DNA of 64,000 nucleotides from Erythrophleum ivorense. Lineage: Eukaryota; Streptophyta; Magnoliopsida; Fabales; Fabaceae. Of the stretch, positions 36,230 through 48,749 are shown one piece after another. The stretch is from positions 14,738,556 through 14,802,555 of the forward strand of contig JAIUCV010000001.1 in the NCBI GenBank assembly GCA_026724425.1, given 5' to 3'. The stretch's first letter is position 1, and each line of letters opens with the position of its first letter. The notes below the pieces were generated by a model. The model made no database searches. It was not told where the DNA came from and was given only the letters and a program-made list of their open reading frames with translations. Both the position numbers and the translations under genes were made by a program.

Positions 36230-36251
36230 GTTTGGCAACTCCACTGTGGAT
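36230..36251 (+). promoter_or_regulatory. Primer-binding-site-like sequence of element D
   Basis: Directly after the left LTR the sequence GTTTGGCAACTCCACTGTGG contains a TGG-start tract of the kind complementary to a tRNA 3' end. Ogre/Tat elements are reported to use tRNA-Arg; a tRNA-Arg match is likely but was not computed. Confidence 0.6.
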
Positions 36252-39200
36252 TGTTTTGAGAGTCAAGCCCAATTTTGGTTAGTTGTGTAAAATATTATGG
36301 CCTTCTTCTATTTCTATTCTCTTTTTATTTGTTATTTACCTCACATGGTTAGCGTAAATGACATGTCTTTCACATGCTGGCTTCATATGCTTTATTTTCT
36401 TGATTGTGTACATAATATGTGTTAGGATAGATAACATGAGGAATAAAACCTGAGGGTAGATAACCATATTTGTATATTTTACTTCTTATTTCTGTCTGTA
36501 TGTATATTTCTCTATCTCTTGTTCTATCAATCTGCCTAGTAGATGAGGGTTGGGTAGTCCACAGGACAAAAAGGCAAATGCCCTCCTCACACACGTCACT
36601 GCGATATAAAATTTTCACACACTTTATGGGCCCTATACCCGGGTCTAAGTGTTTCTTAGGTTAGTAGAGGTTTATATTGATTTCCCTGTGAAGCATTGTG
36701 CTTCCTGAGGCTATCATGAAGACCTCGCCTAAATTGTACCTTGTTATATGAATTGGACCTGTGTAGGATTTTTTTTCTCTCAAGGTCAAATGCGTATAAT
36801 GAGATCCTCACCTCTCGGTGAGGGCAATTTAGGGACCAATGTTTTAGGAGTCATAGACCTACCTTGAAAAACGCACTGATAGCTGAGCCATAGATGCTTC
36901 CTAACTAGGTAGAGCCAGACTTCTATAAACCAATACTCACAACCTAGGATCTACCCATATTAGGACAAAGGAGGGTGCTTTCAATTATTTACACATCTCA
37001 TCCATGCATCTAATGAGATCCATAGGAAAGTGACATATTGTCGCTATCTACTGGAATAATTAATGACTCCTCCTTGCACAATTTGATATACCATAACTGT
37101 GATGCAGGCATGAGTAAATTAAACCAACCTTCGCCTAGTAGGTTTCCAACCCTTAAACGACCATAACCACATTCATCATTATCCCTAAAAAGAAAAAAAC
37201 GTTGGCATAAATTATTTCTCTTTATACACATACATGAAAAAGACAATATTATTTTCTTAAAATTTCTATCCCTGTAAAATAACAACATCTCATAAAAAAT
37301 GGGTACCTTCAAAATTCCAAGGAATCATAACATCCATAAGTTTAGAAGTATCAACAATTGAGTATCATGTCTTGGTTAGAGATTGGGATCATTTTTTTAG
37401 GGCGTCAATCATGTAGAAAGGCATATTTCTCTTAGTTTGATTGTCAACTACTCTTTCTCCAATGAAACAATGAGTTTCTCAAGAAAAAAGTACAAAGTTT
37501 TTCTCTCTTTCCTAGACCAAGACATAATCCTCAATGGTGTACAAGTGAGTATGCAACAATAAATCCGTTATACATCAGGGAATCGAAGATTGATTTATTT
37601 TTACTAAAATACCATAAAAGCCAAAGTTCTAAATATCAATTATGTAGGGACTACTCTTCCTTAAATTGAGCAATAAGCCACAACCCTTAATGGGTCGATA
37701 AGCATCTAGAGGAATGTAGGAAAACATCAACTAACATTAGTAATCCCCTAATTAATCGGAAAAGCCAATCTTGGGTAACTTACACAGGGATAGCAAGTTT
37801 TGGCACTATATTAGTGACTATTTGCAAGGTAAATAAAAATCAAATTGACACATGAGTCAGGCTAGTCAGGAGCCCAATTTGAATTGCTTGCCAAAATTTG
37901 AAATTCCTTGAAAGTCGATTTTGTTAACTTTACTTTTTATCATGAGACAATAAGGTCCTAGAGAAAAGTGGAGGATCTAAAAATAACTCCATAAATTATC
38001 GAAAGAAATCTAAATGGGTTAGACTTTTCAATAGACGTCATCTATGTGGAATTTAGCTTGTTCCCTTAGGATGATTTGTCAACTTTATTTATTCCTGTGT
38101 GCAATAAACATCTAAGGAACATAAAGGTTCAATGAGAAAAGTCGTTACCACGAATATAAACAGAAATGGGTTAGTTTTCCTTTTAAATCAATTGGTAGCC
38201 TTAATCTACCTTATTGGGGGTAGTACGTGCCCAAAAGGAAATTAGGATTCCTTGCCTTGAAGGACCTTCATGCCAAAACCAAAACACCGATTGGTTTTTA
38301 GGTCAAACAATACAATAAAATTGCATCCATGCATACAGCATTCCATATTGAAAATTCTAAAATTTATAAGTATAGGATTTTTGGTTCTTTGCAATGAAAA
38401 GATTAGCTTAAACTAAAAAAAAAAATTTCAAATAAGAAGCTACATTCCTGAATAGCCAAAGTGAGAAATTGAAATATAGGTCAAAAAGGTAAAGGTGTCA
38501 TTTGATTAGGCAAAAAGAAGCTCCCAGAAGTCTTGATAAGGTCGCTTATTACTCCATAACTTTTCATACCCCCTTTGTTTGCAAATTATTACTTTCCACC
38601 CGCTATCATCCAAAAAAAAATCAAACCATCAATTTCTAAACTCGTTGAGTTTGACCATTTTGAGAACCACAAACCACATCAGTCAAGACACTTGTCATTT
38701 GCCTCCATTGGGACCTTTTCCATTTACCTAATTTGCAGTTGATTAGATACTTCCTTCACTAGCCTCTAGCCTTCACACCCAAGATGATATTGTCCAAAGA
38801 ATTTGCAAACTTAATCCTAAGGCAATGGGGCATTCCCAAAAGAAGGGAGTTGTGACTTCTTTATGAACAAGGTGCAAGAGAACATAAGAAATAAAGCCTT
38901 AGGGAGATTTCTTGGTGATTGAACTCTTAAAGAAGTTATTTGTCATATCATAATCAGTTAATGCTTGTTTGTTCAATATTCTTCTGTCGGGCTAAAATCC
39001 AAGGCTACCAGAAGTTGATTCATTAGACCTTATTTGATTTAACTTTGTCAATACAATGGTCATATGCTTCCATTTCACCCTTTACGGACCCTTCTATTTC
39101 ATCAATCATGTTGACATAATTTCTTTTCTTGCATGTTTCTCCTAAATAACAAAAAAAAAATCCAAAAATATAATGTCCAGAACTCCTTATGAAAAGAGTT

Positions 39201-41400
39201 AATCGATGTGAAGAAAGGTTAAATCTGAAACTAATCATATGCCCTAAATTCAATTACCAACAATAAAAGAAGAAAAATAAATAAATTAAAAGTGTGGATA
39301 CATGTCCCATAAGCAAACTATGTCTAGGATACAAGGCATTTTTTTTTCAAACACAAAGGAGTAACCTCTAGTCACCTCAATTGAGCTAAGAGTGATGTTC
39401 ATTTCCTTCACCCTAATTGCAACCTTTGGGATAGGAAGTCTTTAACAAATTCTTATGCTGGCAATTCAAATATCAAGAGAGGATCAGGTTCCTTCAATTG
39501 CCCAAACAATTCTTAACCGTTGCTAACCACTTTAGGCCTAAAGAAATTCTTCAAATACCAAACATGAATTGAACCCACGAAGCAATGAGAATTCAACATA
39601 AAGAAAAACAATTTTGGCAGTATAGTGGATTCCTTCTAAAAAAATTAAATAGAAAAAAGGGAAACAAATTGGAGGAAGAAAAAAAAATTATAGGCGGAAG
39701 GAAATTATAAAAAGGAAAGTTCCATAGATCAAATCTTGAAAAAGCAAAAGCTTTTAGGAGGGAGCTTCACCTTAGAATGCAATCAAGGGGCAAAATTCTC
39801 AAAGAAGAGTTTTATGTGGCTCAAGAGGTCAAAAAAAAAAGAGGAAGGAAAAGTCTCCAGAGAAGAGTTGAGCTTAATAAAAAAGATCTTTTAAAAGAAG
39901 AGATTGAATTAATTCTTATGAGCCGATTGGTCCCGCCAAGACGGTACAATTACTAGATCAAAATTCTCATTGTGAATTTATATGAATATTTGAGCCTTGT
40001 CACTTTTCTTTCTTGAGCTGCACTTGTACCCACTAGACCCCATTACAACCTGAAAACATCCTCTCTTGTTAAGTGAATTTCAAGTATAGAATCTTGTTAA
40101 ACTATAAAAGAAGGAGACCAATAGGAGACTTGATAGGGACATATTAATTCTTGAGCCTGATACTTTTTATTTCATAAACCTATTTACCCAGGGCCACACT
40201 ACAAGCATTAAAAGTCCTTGTTGGGGTTTACCTTGCTTGAGAAATAATAGGGCAGATTTTCTTAAAGGGAATGATTAAAAAAGAAATCAAAATAATTGAA
40301 ATTGGAGGCAAACAGTTTGATTCAGAGAAATACTTTGAATTACATCAATTGCTTCTTTCAAAAGGAGTTCAAATCTAAAAGTGAAACCTCTCTCTGACTT
40401 GCCATATAAATTTTCTTAGCATTTCACTTCTCTATTGTTCAAAGAAATGCTTCAAGTGTAGAATTGGGGCATCTTTTTTATTCTGTACATTTTGTCTAGC
40501 CATTATCTATTCTACTTCTCCATTCCCGAACCATTTTGCATGGTCACATTCTTCATCAGCCCTTGCATCCCTCTAACGTTAAGGCCTCTCTTTCCCAAAT
40601 ATATGTGTTTGTATCCCATAACGCATGATTGTATTGACATTGTTAAATAAGATGAGTGTGGGTTTAGCCTATTGACCTTTCAAGCATTAATGATGGAGAG
40701 TTAAGAATATTGCCTTACCAAGTTAGTAGTCTAAGGTTGATGGCAAACAAATTATTTGAAGAAAAATTATTTAAAAAATAAATCAAAACAAGAACGTTGA
40801 GTTTTCTTAACTTGGAATACTCCTTCAGGGACATTTGTGGCTAGTCAAAAGCCATCAATAAATTCCTTCATCCGAAGGACAAAGGGCAAATTTGGTAAGA
40901 TACTTAAAAGCCCAATTTTTCTCATGGGGACTAGGAAAGGGCTAAGGTGTGAAATTTTTCCAAAGGCAAAGGGCTAAAAATCTTACATTTTATAAATGTT
41001 GAGATTTTTCATACATCATGTGTTTGCATTGGTTTTGTACTCAAACAAAGCATCTTTTTCTTCCTAACTCAAACTGATTTTTAAAAAAAAAAGAACTAAA
41101 AAAGGAGGGAATCACATTTTCATCATCAGTTAATTTTTTTTAAAATAAAAAAAAACAAATAAAAAATTCAAAATCAAGTCAAAGACACAAAAAATAATGT
41201 CCCTTTGAGATGATTTCATTTATAAAAAGAAAAGGAAAAAAGAATTTCAAAGTTTAAAATTAATAAAAACATTTAGAAATGATGTTCCCTCTCTTCCCTT
41301 TTCTTTTGAGGTGATCAAAATCAAGTTAAGAATGTTTAGAGATAATGCCCTAATTTCTTTTCCTTCTCTTTTTCTCTCTCTTTTCCATTTGCAAAAAAAA
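36252..41400 (+). other. Internal region of element D, noncoding
   Basis: About 5.1 kb without an open frame longer than about 100 codons and without a polyprotein motif on either strand. A stretch with phrases such as CCTCTCGGTGAGGGCAATTT (36812-36831) looks like an element leader. It may be a non-autonomous element relying on a partner, or a decayed copy. Confidence 0.5.
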
Positions 41401-41479
41401 AAAAACTGTATCCCATATGCATCACCTATTACCAGGTTCACATGGAGACAAGAAAAATGTATTTTGCACTTCAAAAAAA

Positions 41480-41955
41480 AAAAGAGAGAAAGAACAATTT
41501 ACATTTCATATGCTTCACATATCATGCTCATGCATATCCCACATTAAATTGAGCTTACATTGGAGGACTTAGAGGGAAATTTGCGTCTCATAAAATAAAG
41601 CACCAATATCGTCTCTATCCTCACACTTGCATACATCACATAACCCTGAGTTTGTACTGAGGCAAATAAAAGAAAAATTTGCATCTCATAAAATAAAGCA
41701 CCAATATCCTCTCTATCCTCACACTTGCATACATCCCATAACCTTTAGTTTATACTGGGGCAAACAAATGAAAAATTTGCATCTCATAAAATAAAGCATC
41801 ACATGTTTTCTCTATCATCGCACTCGCATACATCACATCGCCTCTAGTTTACACTGGGGCAAGCAAAAAAGAAAGATTTGCATTACATGTTTCATGCAGT
41901 CTACATTTGCATACATTACTTAGACCAAGTTCATATTGGGGCACAGCCAAAAAAA
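41480..41955 (+). repeat. Tandem repeats of about 98 bp in element D 3' region
   Basis: Clear units begin at 41580, 41678, 41776 and 41877 with TTTGCATCTCATAAAATAAA or a close variant. Each contains CTTGCATACATCACATA-like and ACTGGGGCAA-like phrases. A more diverged unit precedes them. Tandem repeats between coding region and 3' LTR are a known trait of Ogre elements. Confidence 0.85.
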
Positions 41956-42169
41956 ATGTGTGCATTCCATTAATTCTAGCATCCCACATACTTCATACTT
42001 CTGACACCTACAATGATCTTGATTTGTATTAAGGCAACATTGAGGTGTTAAACTCAAAAGTTAAACATTTTGCATGCATTACACATTTCATATAGGTGCA
42101 TTACTTTGCATAAAACTTAAATAAATGAAGAAAGGTCTTCAAATTAAAAAATTCACTAAAAAGGCATTC

Positions 42170-42358
42170 AAAGTCCTGTGAAGAACAGGCACCCTTAAGT
42201 CCTACGCAGAATAGGCAACTAAAGTTCTGCGAAAAACAGGCACCTTAAGTCCTACGAAGAATAGGCACCCAAAGTCCTATGCAGAACAGGCACCTTAAGT
42301 CCTACGAAGAATAGACATCCAAAGTCCTACGAAGAATAGGCACCCAAAAGTCCTACGA
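42170..42358 (+). repeat. Short tandem repeat (AGTCCTACGAAGAATAGGCACC) before truncated 3' LTR
   Basis: About six or seven copies of a unit of roughly 25-32 bp built on AAGTCCTACGAAGAATAGGC, with variants GAACAGGCACC and CTACGCAGAA. The array abuts the truncated right LTR at 42359. Confidence 0.85.
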
Positions 42359-43178
42359 AGGCCGCTTAATTTGTTTACTTTAACTTTCCCCTACCATACT
42401 GTTGTGATAAACGAGTGTAGTTTCAAGATCAATGCTTGCATAAGTGTTTCTACTTCTTAAAGGCCGCTTAATTTGTTTCTTGAATTAATGGAAATCACGA
42501 CGTTGTTAGGAATATGGGGGCTTGGGCGACTACCGTTTACTGTTGATGTTCTTTTCTTTTTTTCGACTTATAGCTCGTTCAATTCCATGATTCCTGTCTG
42601 AGCAATTGGATCATGGGCAGTGTGAGTTATTAGGACAAACATTTAAGGGAATTTCAAACGAGAGGTTTAAATGGAAAAAGGAAAATGTTCTGGATAGGCT
42701 ACCCAAAGCACCATCTCAATACCACAGATGCCTCAGTGTTTTTTTTATTGCTCTGAAAGTTTGGTCATATCGCTGTCGTTTTAGGATAATAATACGTGCT
42801 TTGATTTACTTGTGATTTTCGAACTTGCTGATTTTCATGATTCCCTTTTTGCACGAATATATGTTGAATACTGGAGCATTGGTTTATTGAATCACTTTTA
42901 GAATGACAGTGGCTGTCTAGAATTTAACCCCCCCTCCTTTCTTTTCTCTTTTGCATGAATCCTGTTTGAGGATGGCAAAGAGTGGAAGGGCAAAGACCCG
43001 GGAGATCCCTAAAGGGAGGCAGCAATGATCAGATGCGGAGGAGTGGGAAATCAAGACAGACAAAAATGTGAACAAGTTTTTTTCTGGCAAATTTCTCTTC
43101 CATTTATTTTTTTTTGTGGTAATCATTGCTCGAAAATCATGAGCTGTTTTATTGGCTGTGGTTGTTGGTTGTGGTTGC

Positions 43179-46099
43179 TGTAACAACCCGAAAAAGAAAA
43201 GAAAAGAAAGAAGAAGAAGAAAAGAAAAGAAAAAAAAAGAAAGAAGAGAAAAGCTAAAAATTTTCAAAGGGCTAAAAATTTTCTAAGTCTGCTAGCTATA
43301 GCCCGGCTATAGTGAATGTACTTGTTCGCTATAGCGAAAAATGGTCTAGCTATAGCGAGACTGCCTTCTAGCTATAACGAGAATGCTTCTAGCTATAGCG
43401 AGTTCAAGCACCCCATACAAAAACCAGGGAGTTGCTCGCTGTAGCACACGCTGTAGCGAAGGCAGAGGTCTGGGACTTATTCGGGCTCGCCGTGGCGAGG
43501 GTTATGGCTCGCTATAGCGAGGGTTAGTCCGAAAAAGCGTGAAAATAGAGAATTTGACTTTTTAAAGCGTCCCAACTCCTTCTTTCACTCTGTAACTGAC
43601 TTAAACTCACTCTAAGAGAGAGAAAAGGGCAGAGGAGAGAAAGAGAAGCCTAGAGAAGGAAGGAAGAGCAAGAGAAAGGTAAGATTTACATGGTTTCTCT
43701 CTTTAGAATATTATTCTTCTCTCCTTGCCAACTCTTCCTATAGTTTTGATTATGGAAGTAGTTAGGTTTTGAGCTTGGTTCAGAAGAGGAAGAGTGGAAA
43801 ACCACTCTTGAGGGAGGTTAGAAGTCATGTAGTCCTCTCTTCCTTGCTTTCCTTCTTAAGAGTTTGAGAGCTTGAGAGAAGAGAAAGAATAGCTAATGAA
43901 TTCTAGTGAGAGAAAGAACCCTAACTTGATATGCTTAGTAGGGTTGCTAGAAGAAATCCCTAGCTTATGAATAAGCATTCAGAAAATAATGTTATGCTTC
44001 TTGTGTGGCTAGGCTCAAAAGAAGCACTCCCATCTAGAGTTGATTGTGAAAACCATAAGGGAGGAGACAAGTTAAAAGGAAAAGTTATGATTAGCTAAAA
44101 AGGTAGCTCTCTTCACCTTTTCTCATGCATATTTGTGTGCTTACATTGTCTTACTTGTGTGTATGTATATTTTGAACCATGAAAAGTATGCTAGCATGAT
44201 GATGCCTCATGTATTTCAATGATGTTTTATGTGGTTTCTTGAGTTTGCTTGAGTATGAAAAAGCCAATAACCCTTTAGCCATGATGAGGATGAGCCAAAA
44301 ACCCTCAAGTTAGTTGAGACAAAGTAAAGAGTCTCCCAAAAGTGAGGTTGACTCCCAAAGAGCAAGGGTTGAGTCTAAGAACCTCTTAGAGAATGGGTGA
44401 GGCAAGTCCAAAATCCACAAGTGAGTGGGTGAGACTAATCCATTTACTTGGCAAGCTTTCATATGTTATGTATGGCCTACTCACATGTTGAGAATGTTTT
44501 TCTTTTATGCATGGCCAATTTAAATGTTGCAAATACTTTCATTATGATTTTATATGCTAACATGCCATACATGCATGGTGAGACTTGTTTGCATGCTTTG
44601 TGTGTATGATTGAATGAGAGATGAGCTATTGAGATTCTTTGAATCTCACTCCTCCTCTCCACCATCCAAACATGCTAGGTGGACCAAGTGAGACTAAAGA
44701 TGGGAGCCACCAAGCTTGAAGCTAGGGAGATTAATGAAGAATTGTAAAAGAGCTTCTTGTAATTATGTTGTACTTAAGACAAGGGATGTAAATTAATGAT
44801 GTACATGATGTAGTACCTATGAATGTTTGTTAAGCAATGTATTTATGATGTATGTATGAGAATTAGAATGATTTTGAATGAAGAAGCAAGTTTTGTTATG
44901 AAAAGTATGATTCTAGCATTGGCCACATGAGTATATAAGTGGGTGTGAGATAGTAAGTTTCTTCAATCTGAGTTGTTAGACATTTGAGCCATGTTTGATA
45001 GCCCCTATGGATGCTTTCTCATGTACTCAAAGAGTCTTAGAGGTAGGAGAACCCAAATTGGACCCCATTAGCCCCTTTTAAAACAAGAAAGTAGCCCTTT
45101 TGCACATGATGTCCAAGTCTGACCAAATGATCTCCTCCTGCTTTGAAATTTGACACGGGACTAGGTCTTGTCTAGAGCTTTTTGGGAAGCTAAATATCAA
45201 GTCATTTGGAGGTCTATAGAATTTTCCATGATTTTTCAAAGTTGGTATCAGAAATTCGGATCTCCAGAAATACTGTTCAATTGGTCAGTCATGGAATTAT
45301 GTCATCCGAGGGGCAAACGTGATCCAATGGTTACAAATTTTTATAGGCAAAAACTAGACAGTCACAATGAATTGTAGTAACTGGAAGCACCTCATTTGGA
45401 GGTCTAGAGAGGAAGATATGCAATTTCAAAGTTCCAGCCCAGAATCAGTCATCCTACCAGACCCAAGGTATTGTTTCATCGGTTTTCAGGAGTTTGGCTT
45501 GATGAACTGATCTGGAGATATTTTCCTCTCTAGCTAACATCCACATCTTTTCATAGTGTTATCGTTTACAAGTATTGGATTTTTTTGGAATTAGTTAGAC
45601 AATTTCAAAATCCATATCAGTAAACTGTGATAGTAACAGAACCCCTCTGACTAGTGGATGATTTTGGATGTCAAACGCTTTGTGCATAAGATTTTAAGAC
45701 TTATACATATTTTTATCATGAAGTATACATCTTAAACTTTCTATAATGACCGAGATCATGGGCTTTTGATTTTCCTGTATTTAGTTCGGAATTTTCAAAC
45801 TCAGCCCAGAAATGAAGCCAAATCTGCCGAAAACGAATTTGCATGTCTCACATCCCTTTTTGCTTTCCATGAGTCTCAAGCATGTTTTTGGGATTGAAAT
45901 AAGTTTTAATGGTGTAAATAAACATGAGGATGAATAGCATAAGCTCACTCGATCCACGTGATACTAAAATGCATTTTTACTCCATGCCACAATGTGAGAA
46001 AGTATAAGATTCCAATTAGGAAGCTTCCCCCTCATCCTTCCCATACGTATATGAGCATGTAAGGCATGATGGGTATGAGCTAAAAATGAAGGTGTTACA
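43179..46099 (+). mobile_element. Element B: long LTR-type insertion (TGTAACAACCC...GGTGTTACA), probable solo LTR
   Basis: 2.92 kb inserted in the right LTR of D. The left LTR (34549-34562) gives the empty site, joining GTGGTTGC to TGGCTCTGG. The ends are TGTAACAACCC and GGTGTTACA. The flanks GTTGC and TTTGT agree at only three of five positions, so the target duplication is weak. It is the same family as element A, in opposite orientation. It carries a cluster of GCTATAGC palindromes at its left, then a purine-rich leader with GAAAGGTAAG, a plausible splice donor (about 43675). No coding frame is recognised. Confidence 0.75.
43281..43531 (+). repeat. Array of palindromic CGCTATAGCG motifs in element B
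   Basis: About ten copies of GCTATAGC or close variants (GCTATAACG, GCTGTAGC, GCCGTGGCG) lie within 250 bp. Several extend to CTCGCTATAGCGAG. Spacing is irregular (roughly 15-50 bp). They sit at the left of the LTR, where upstream regulatory sequence would be expected. Each can form a hairpin or bind a dimeric factor; function is not known. Confidence 0.8.
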
Positions 46100-47763
46100 T
46101 TTGTTGGCTCTGGACAGGACACACACACTATCACAAATTGTTGTATGTTAGTACTTATTTTGGGCTTTATTTCATTCTATTTGATTTCGTTAGAAATTGC
46201 CATGTGAGATGTTTTGTCTCCTGGCCTATAGGAACCTAAGGATTATGTGAGGTAATAAACCTCCTTAGTATCTATTAGGAATCAAATTTGGATTTTCATA
46301 AGTCTTGGGCTTCAATGGCCCGCAGATAATTTTGTTTTCAAAGGAATTTCAAAAAAAAGAGAAAGAAAATTAAATTCCTATTTATGAATTAAGTTTAAAT
46401 CTTTTAAAGCAAAGAAACAAAGGAAGGGGCTTTTCTCTACAGAAAATAATGAAAGTTTTTCTTTTTTTTATTTATTATTAAAGTTTCACTTTTCTTTCTT
46501 CAAAAGTTTGTCAAAACCAAAAAATATATGTTAGATAAAAAGAGAAAAAAAAATGAATCGCAAGGCATATATAATAAAGAATAAAAATAAAAATGACTTG
46601 AAAATTTTATACTTGAGTGGAAATCCAATTCTGAGAATTAAAATCAAAAATTGAAAGAAGAAGAGATAAAAGATATCTTCCATTAACTTAAATGAAAAAA
46701 ATTCAAACGACAAAAAAAAAATGATCAATGAAAAGCCAAAAGACAAAAACAAAAAGAAAACAAATATAGAAACAAAAAAAAAACATATATGATTAAAACA
46801 TATCAAAAATGGGGAAGTGAGTAGAGAAGTGAGGTTAATTTGGTTTTCATAAATTAAAACACGTGAGGCAAGTTTGAAATCGTTTTGATTATGAAAGCCT
46901 AAATAATTTTCATATTCTTTTTCTTCTCACAATAAAAAAAATATAAGAATAATGATAGAAAAAATGGGGAAGGGACAAAGAAATGGGATTAGTTTTATCT
47001 TCGGCGAATCAAAACCTTTCAACCAATGCTAACCCCATTTTGTTTGTCAAAGAAAAAATTATTTCTATCATCTTTCTTTCTTCACCATAAAAAGAAGGCA
47101 AAACAACAAAACAAAACAAAACAAAACAAAAAAACCAAAATGAAGGAGTTTTCTCTACAAATAATAAAAATTTCAAACAAAAACAAAAACCCAAAAAACA
47201 AAAAACAAAAACAACACAAAACATAAATCAAATTCAACCCCCGCTCGAATTACGTGGACTTTGATCTCTCCTAAAGGGTACGTAGACCCTAGGTTTTCAT
47301 CCTAGGTCAAGTCCGCCCTTGTAAATAAACATTTTTTTCCATTCATTTCCTTTTTTAATTCTTGAATTTCTTTCTATTTTATTTTAATATTGGTTTCCTT
47401 TCTTTCTCTACTTTTAATTTTATTTCTTTATTCCTATTTTGCATGTGATTTGTAAGGAGAATTAAAATAGAATTTAGGCCATTTTATTTTTGCACGACTA
47501 ACTTAGGGTAACCGTTCTTAGTAACGGGTGTAGTGGGGTGCCTAACACCTTCCCCACTCACAATCGACTCCCGGATCCATTTTCTAGTTCGCAGATTGTT
47601 TTTCAACTAAAAAGGCTTTTCCAAAGTTTTGCCTTTTAAAAATTAAAATTTTGGTAGCGACTCCTGAACCCTACTATTACACATTTCAATTTTGATATTG
47701 TTTTTCGATTTCATCTAAAAATCGATTTTTCCTCGCCACGTGGTCACATTTTCAGGTGTGACA

Positions 47764-48749
47764 GACGCTATGACTAAATCAAATATATAACTTTTTATCT
47801 CCATCCTTATCACTCGTGGATATGTAATTAATAATGTTGTTAATAATTTTTGTTATATGTCGTTAATAATGTCACTTGCGGATGTGCATATGTGGCTATT
47901 AATTAGCCTTCAATCAACTTCTTATAAAGAAGTATAGAGTGGCTCACATTAACTTGCTATCTCCATCCTTATCTTATCACCGTTTCCCTAGCTTCTTGCA
48001 AGCAATTTCCACATAAGAATAGAAAACAATTCCCCTCACAATCTTCACTTTTAAAGTCTTCCTCTGTCCCAAGCAATTTTGTCTGGTTATATGTTGCAAT
48101 TCAAGAAAAATTGATCAAGGCCAAGTGTATGAAAGAGACTATATTCATGTTGGAGATGAAAAATTAATAATGTATATGTGAAGCGATAAATATTATCACT
48201 TCATATAAAATTATCACTGTTTTGCATAAATATAAAATGAATCATGTGGAAAATTCTTGTGTAGTCACTATGAGGGATTCCTCCTCATCACTATGAGAAA
48301 CTATATCCCTTGAAGCCTATCTCTATGATGCTAATGTTATAACTTTATTGGTGTGTATTAAATAAAAAACATTTAACTTAGTATTGATAAATTTTTAAAA
48401 AATAATTATTTAAATAAATATGATGGTATTTAAATATCTCTTCTTAAGAAATAGTTTTTCCATCTTCTTATTGTAAACACATTGATTATATATTAAGCAA
48501 AAATGAAAATCAATTTTTTAAATATGTGAAATGATAAATATTATCACCTCAAATAATATTAAATTATCACCTTTTTGAATGAATATCAATGAATTCAGTG
48601 AAAAATTCTTCTCATGTCACAGATATATTTCCCATCATGATTCTTTTGTTAAAGTCTTCCATTTTTTTCTGTAATCTTGTTTCCATCTAGAACAAAATAA
48701 CTTTGTTATGGCCAATGCTGATAAACTACCCAAAAAAAAAGTCAAATTT
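47764..48749. other. Spacer of unit 2 resumes after element D, no gene seen
   Basis: Host sequence picks up at ACGCTATGACTAAATCAAAT, matching 10750 and 53571. About 47 bp of host DNA expected between the element C left junction (30000) and this point is absent. The rest resembles 4780-6300. No gene is recognised. Confidence 0.6.

Larger units (their letters stand above)
32223..47763 (+). mobile_element. Element D: Ogre/Tat-like Gypsy retrotransposon without visible coding region
   Basis: The left LTR starts TGTATGGG at 32223 and ends GGTGTGACA at 36229. A primer-binding-site-like sequence follows, and the internal region runs to about 42358. A 5'-truncated right LTR ends with the same GGTGTGACA at 47763. 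LTR size, the TGGCAACTCC start after the LTR, a leader stretch around 36780-36960 and tandem repeats before the 3' LTR agree with the Ogre/Tat lineage. The 6.1 kb interior has stops in all frames and no recognisable gag, protease, RT, RNase H or integrase motif, so it is a non-autonomous or decayed member. The flanks GAACC and GACGC are not a target duplication, so at least one edge is rearranged. Element B lies inside its right LTR. Confidence 0.75.
42359..47763 (+). repeat. Element D right (3') LTR, 5'-truncated, split by element B
   Basis: It lacks the first 1.5 kb of the LTR (equivalent of 32223-33740, including the purine-rich tract). It starts with GGCCGCTTAATTTGTTT, which recurs 102 bp later at 42462-42478, so the junction falls at a partial 102-bp tandem duplication of LTR sequence. 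It is continuous with the left LTR sequence to 43178 and again from 46100 to 47763. Without element B it is about 2.48 kb. Confidence 0.85.

Noticed and set aside
41480..42358. CRISPR-like array
   Set aside because: Repeats are adjacent without unique spacers, lie in a plant retrotransposon, and vary in length; they are tandem repeats of the element.
43281..43531. Bacterial-type operator cluster
   Set aside because: The context is a plant LTR. The dyads are reported as an element feature only.
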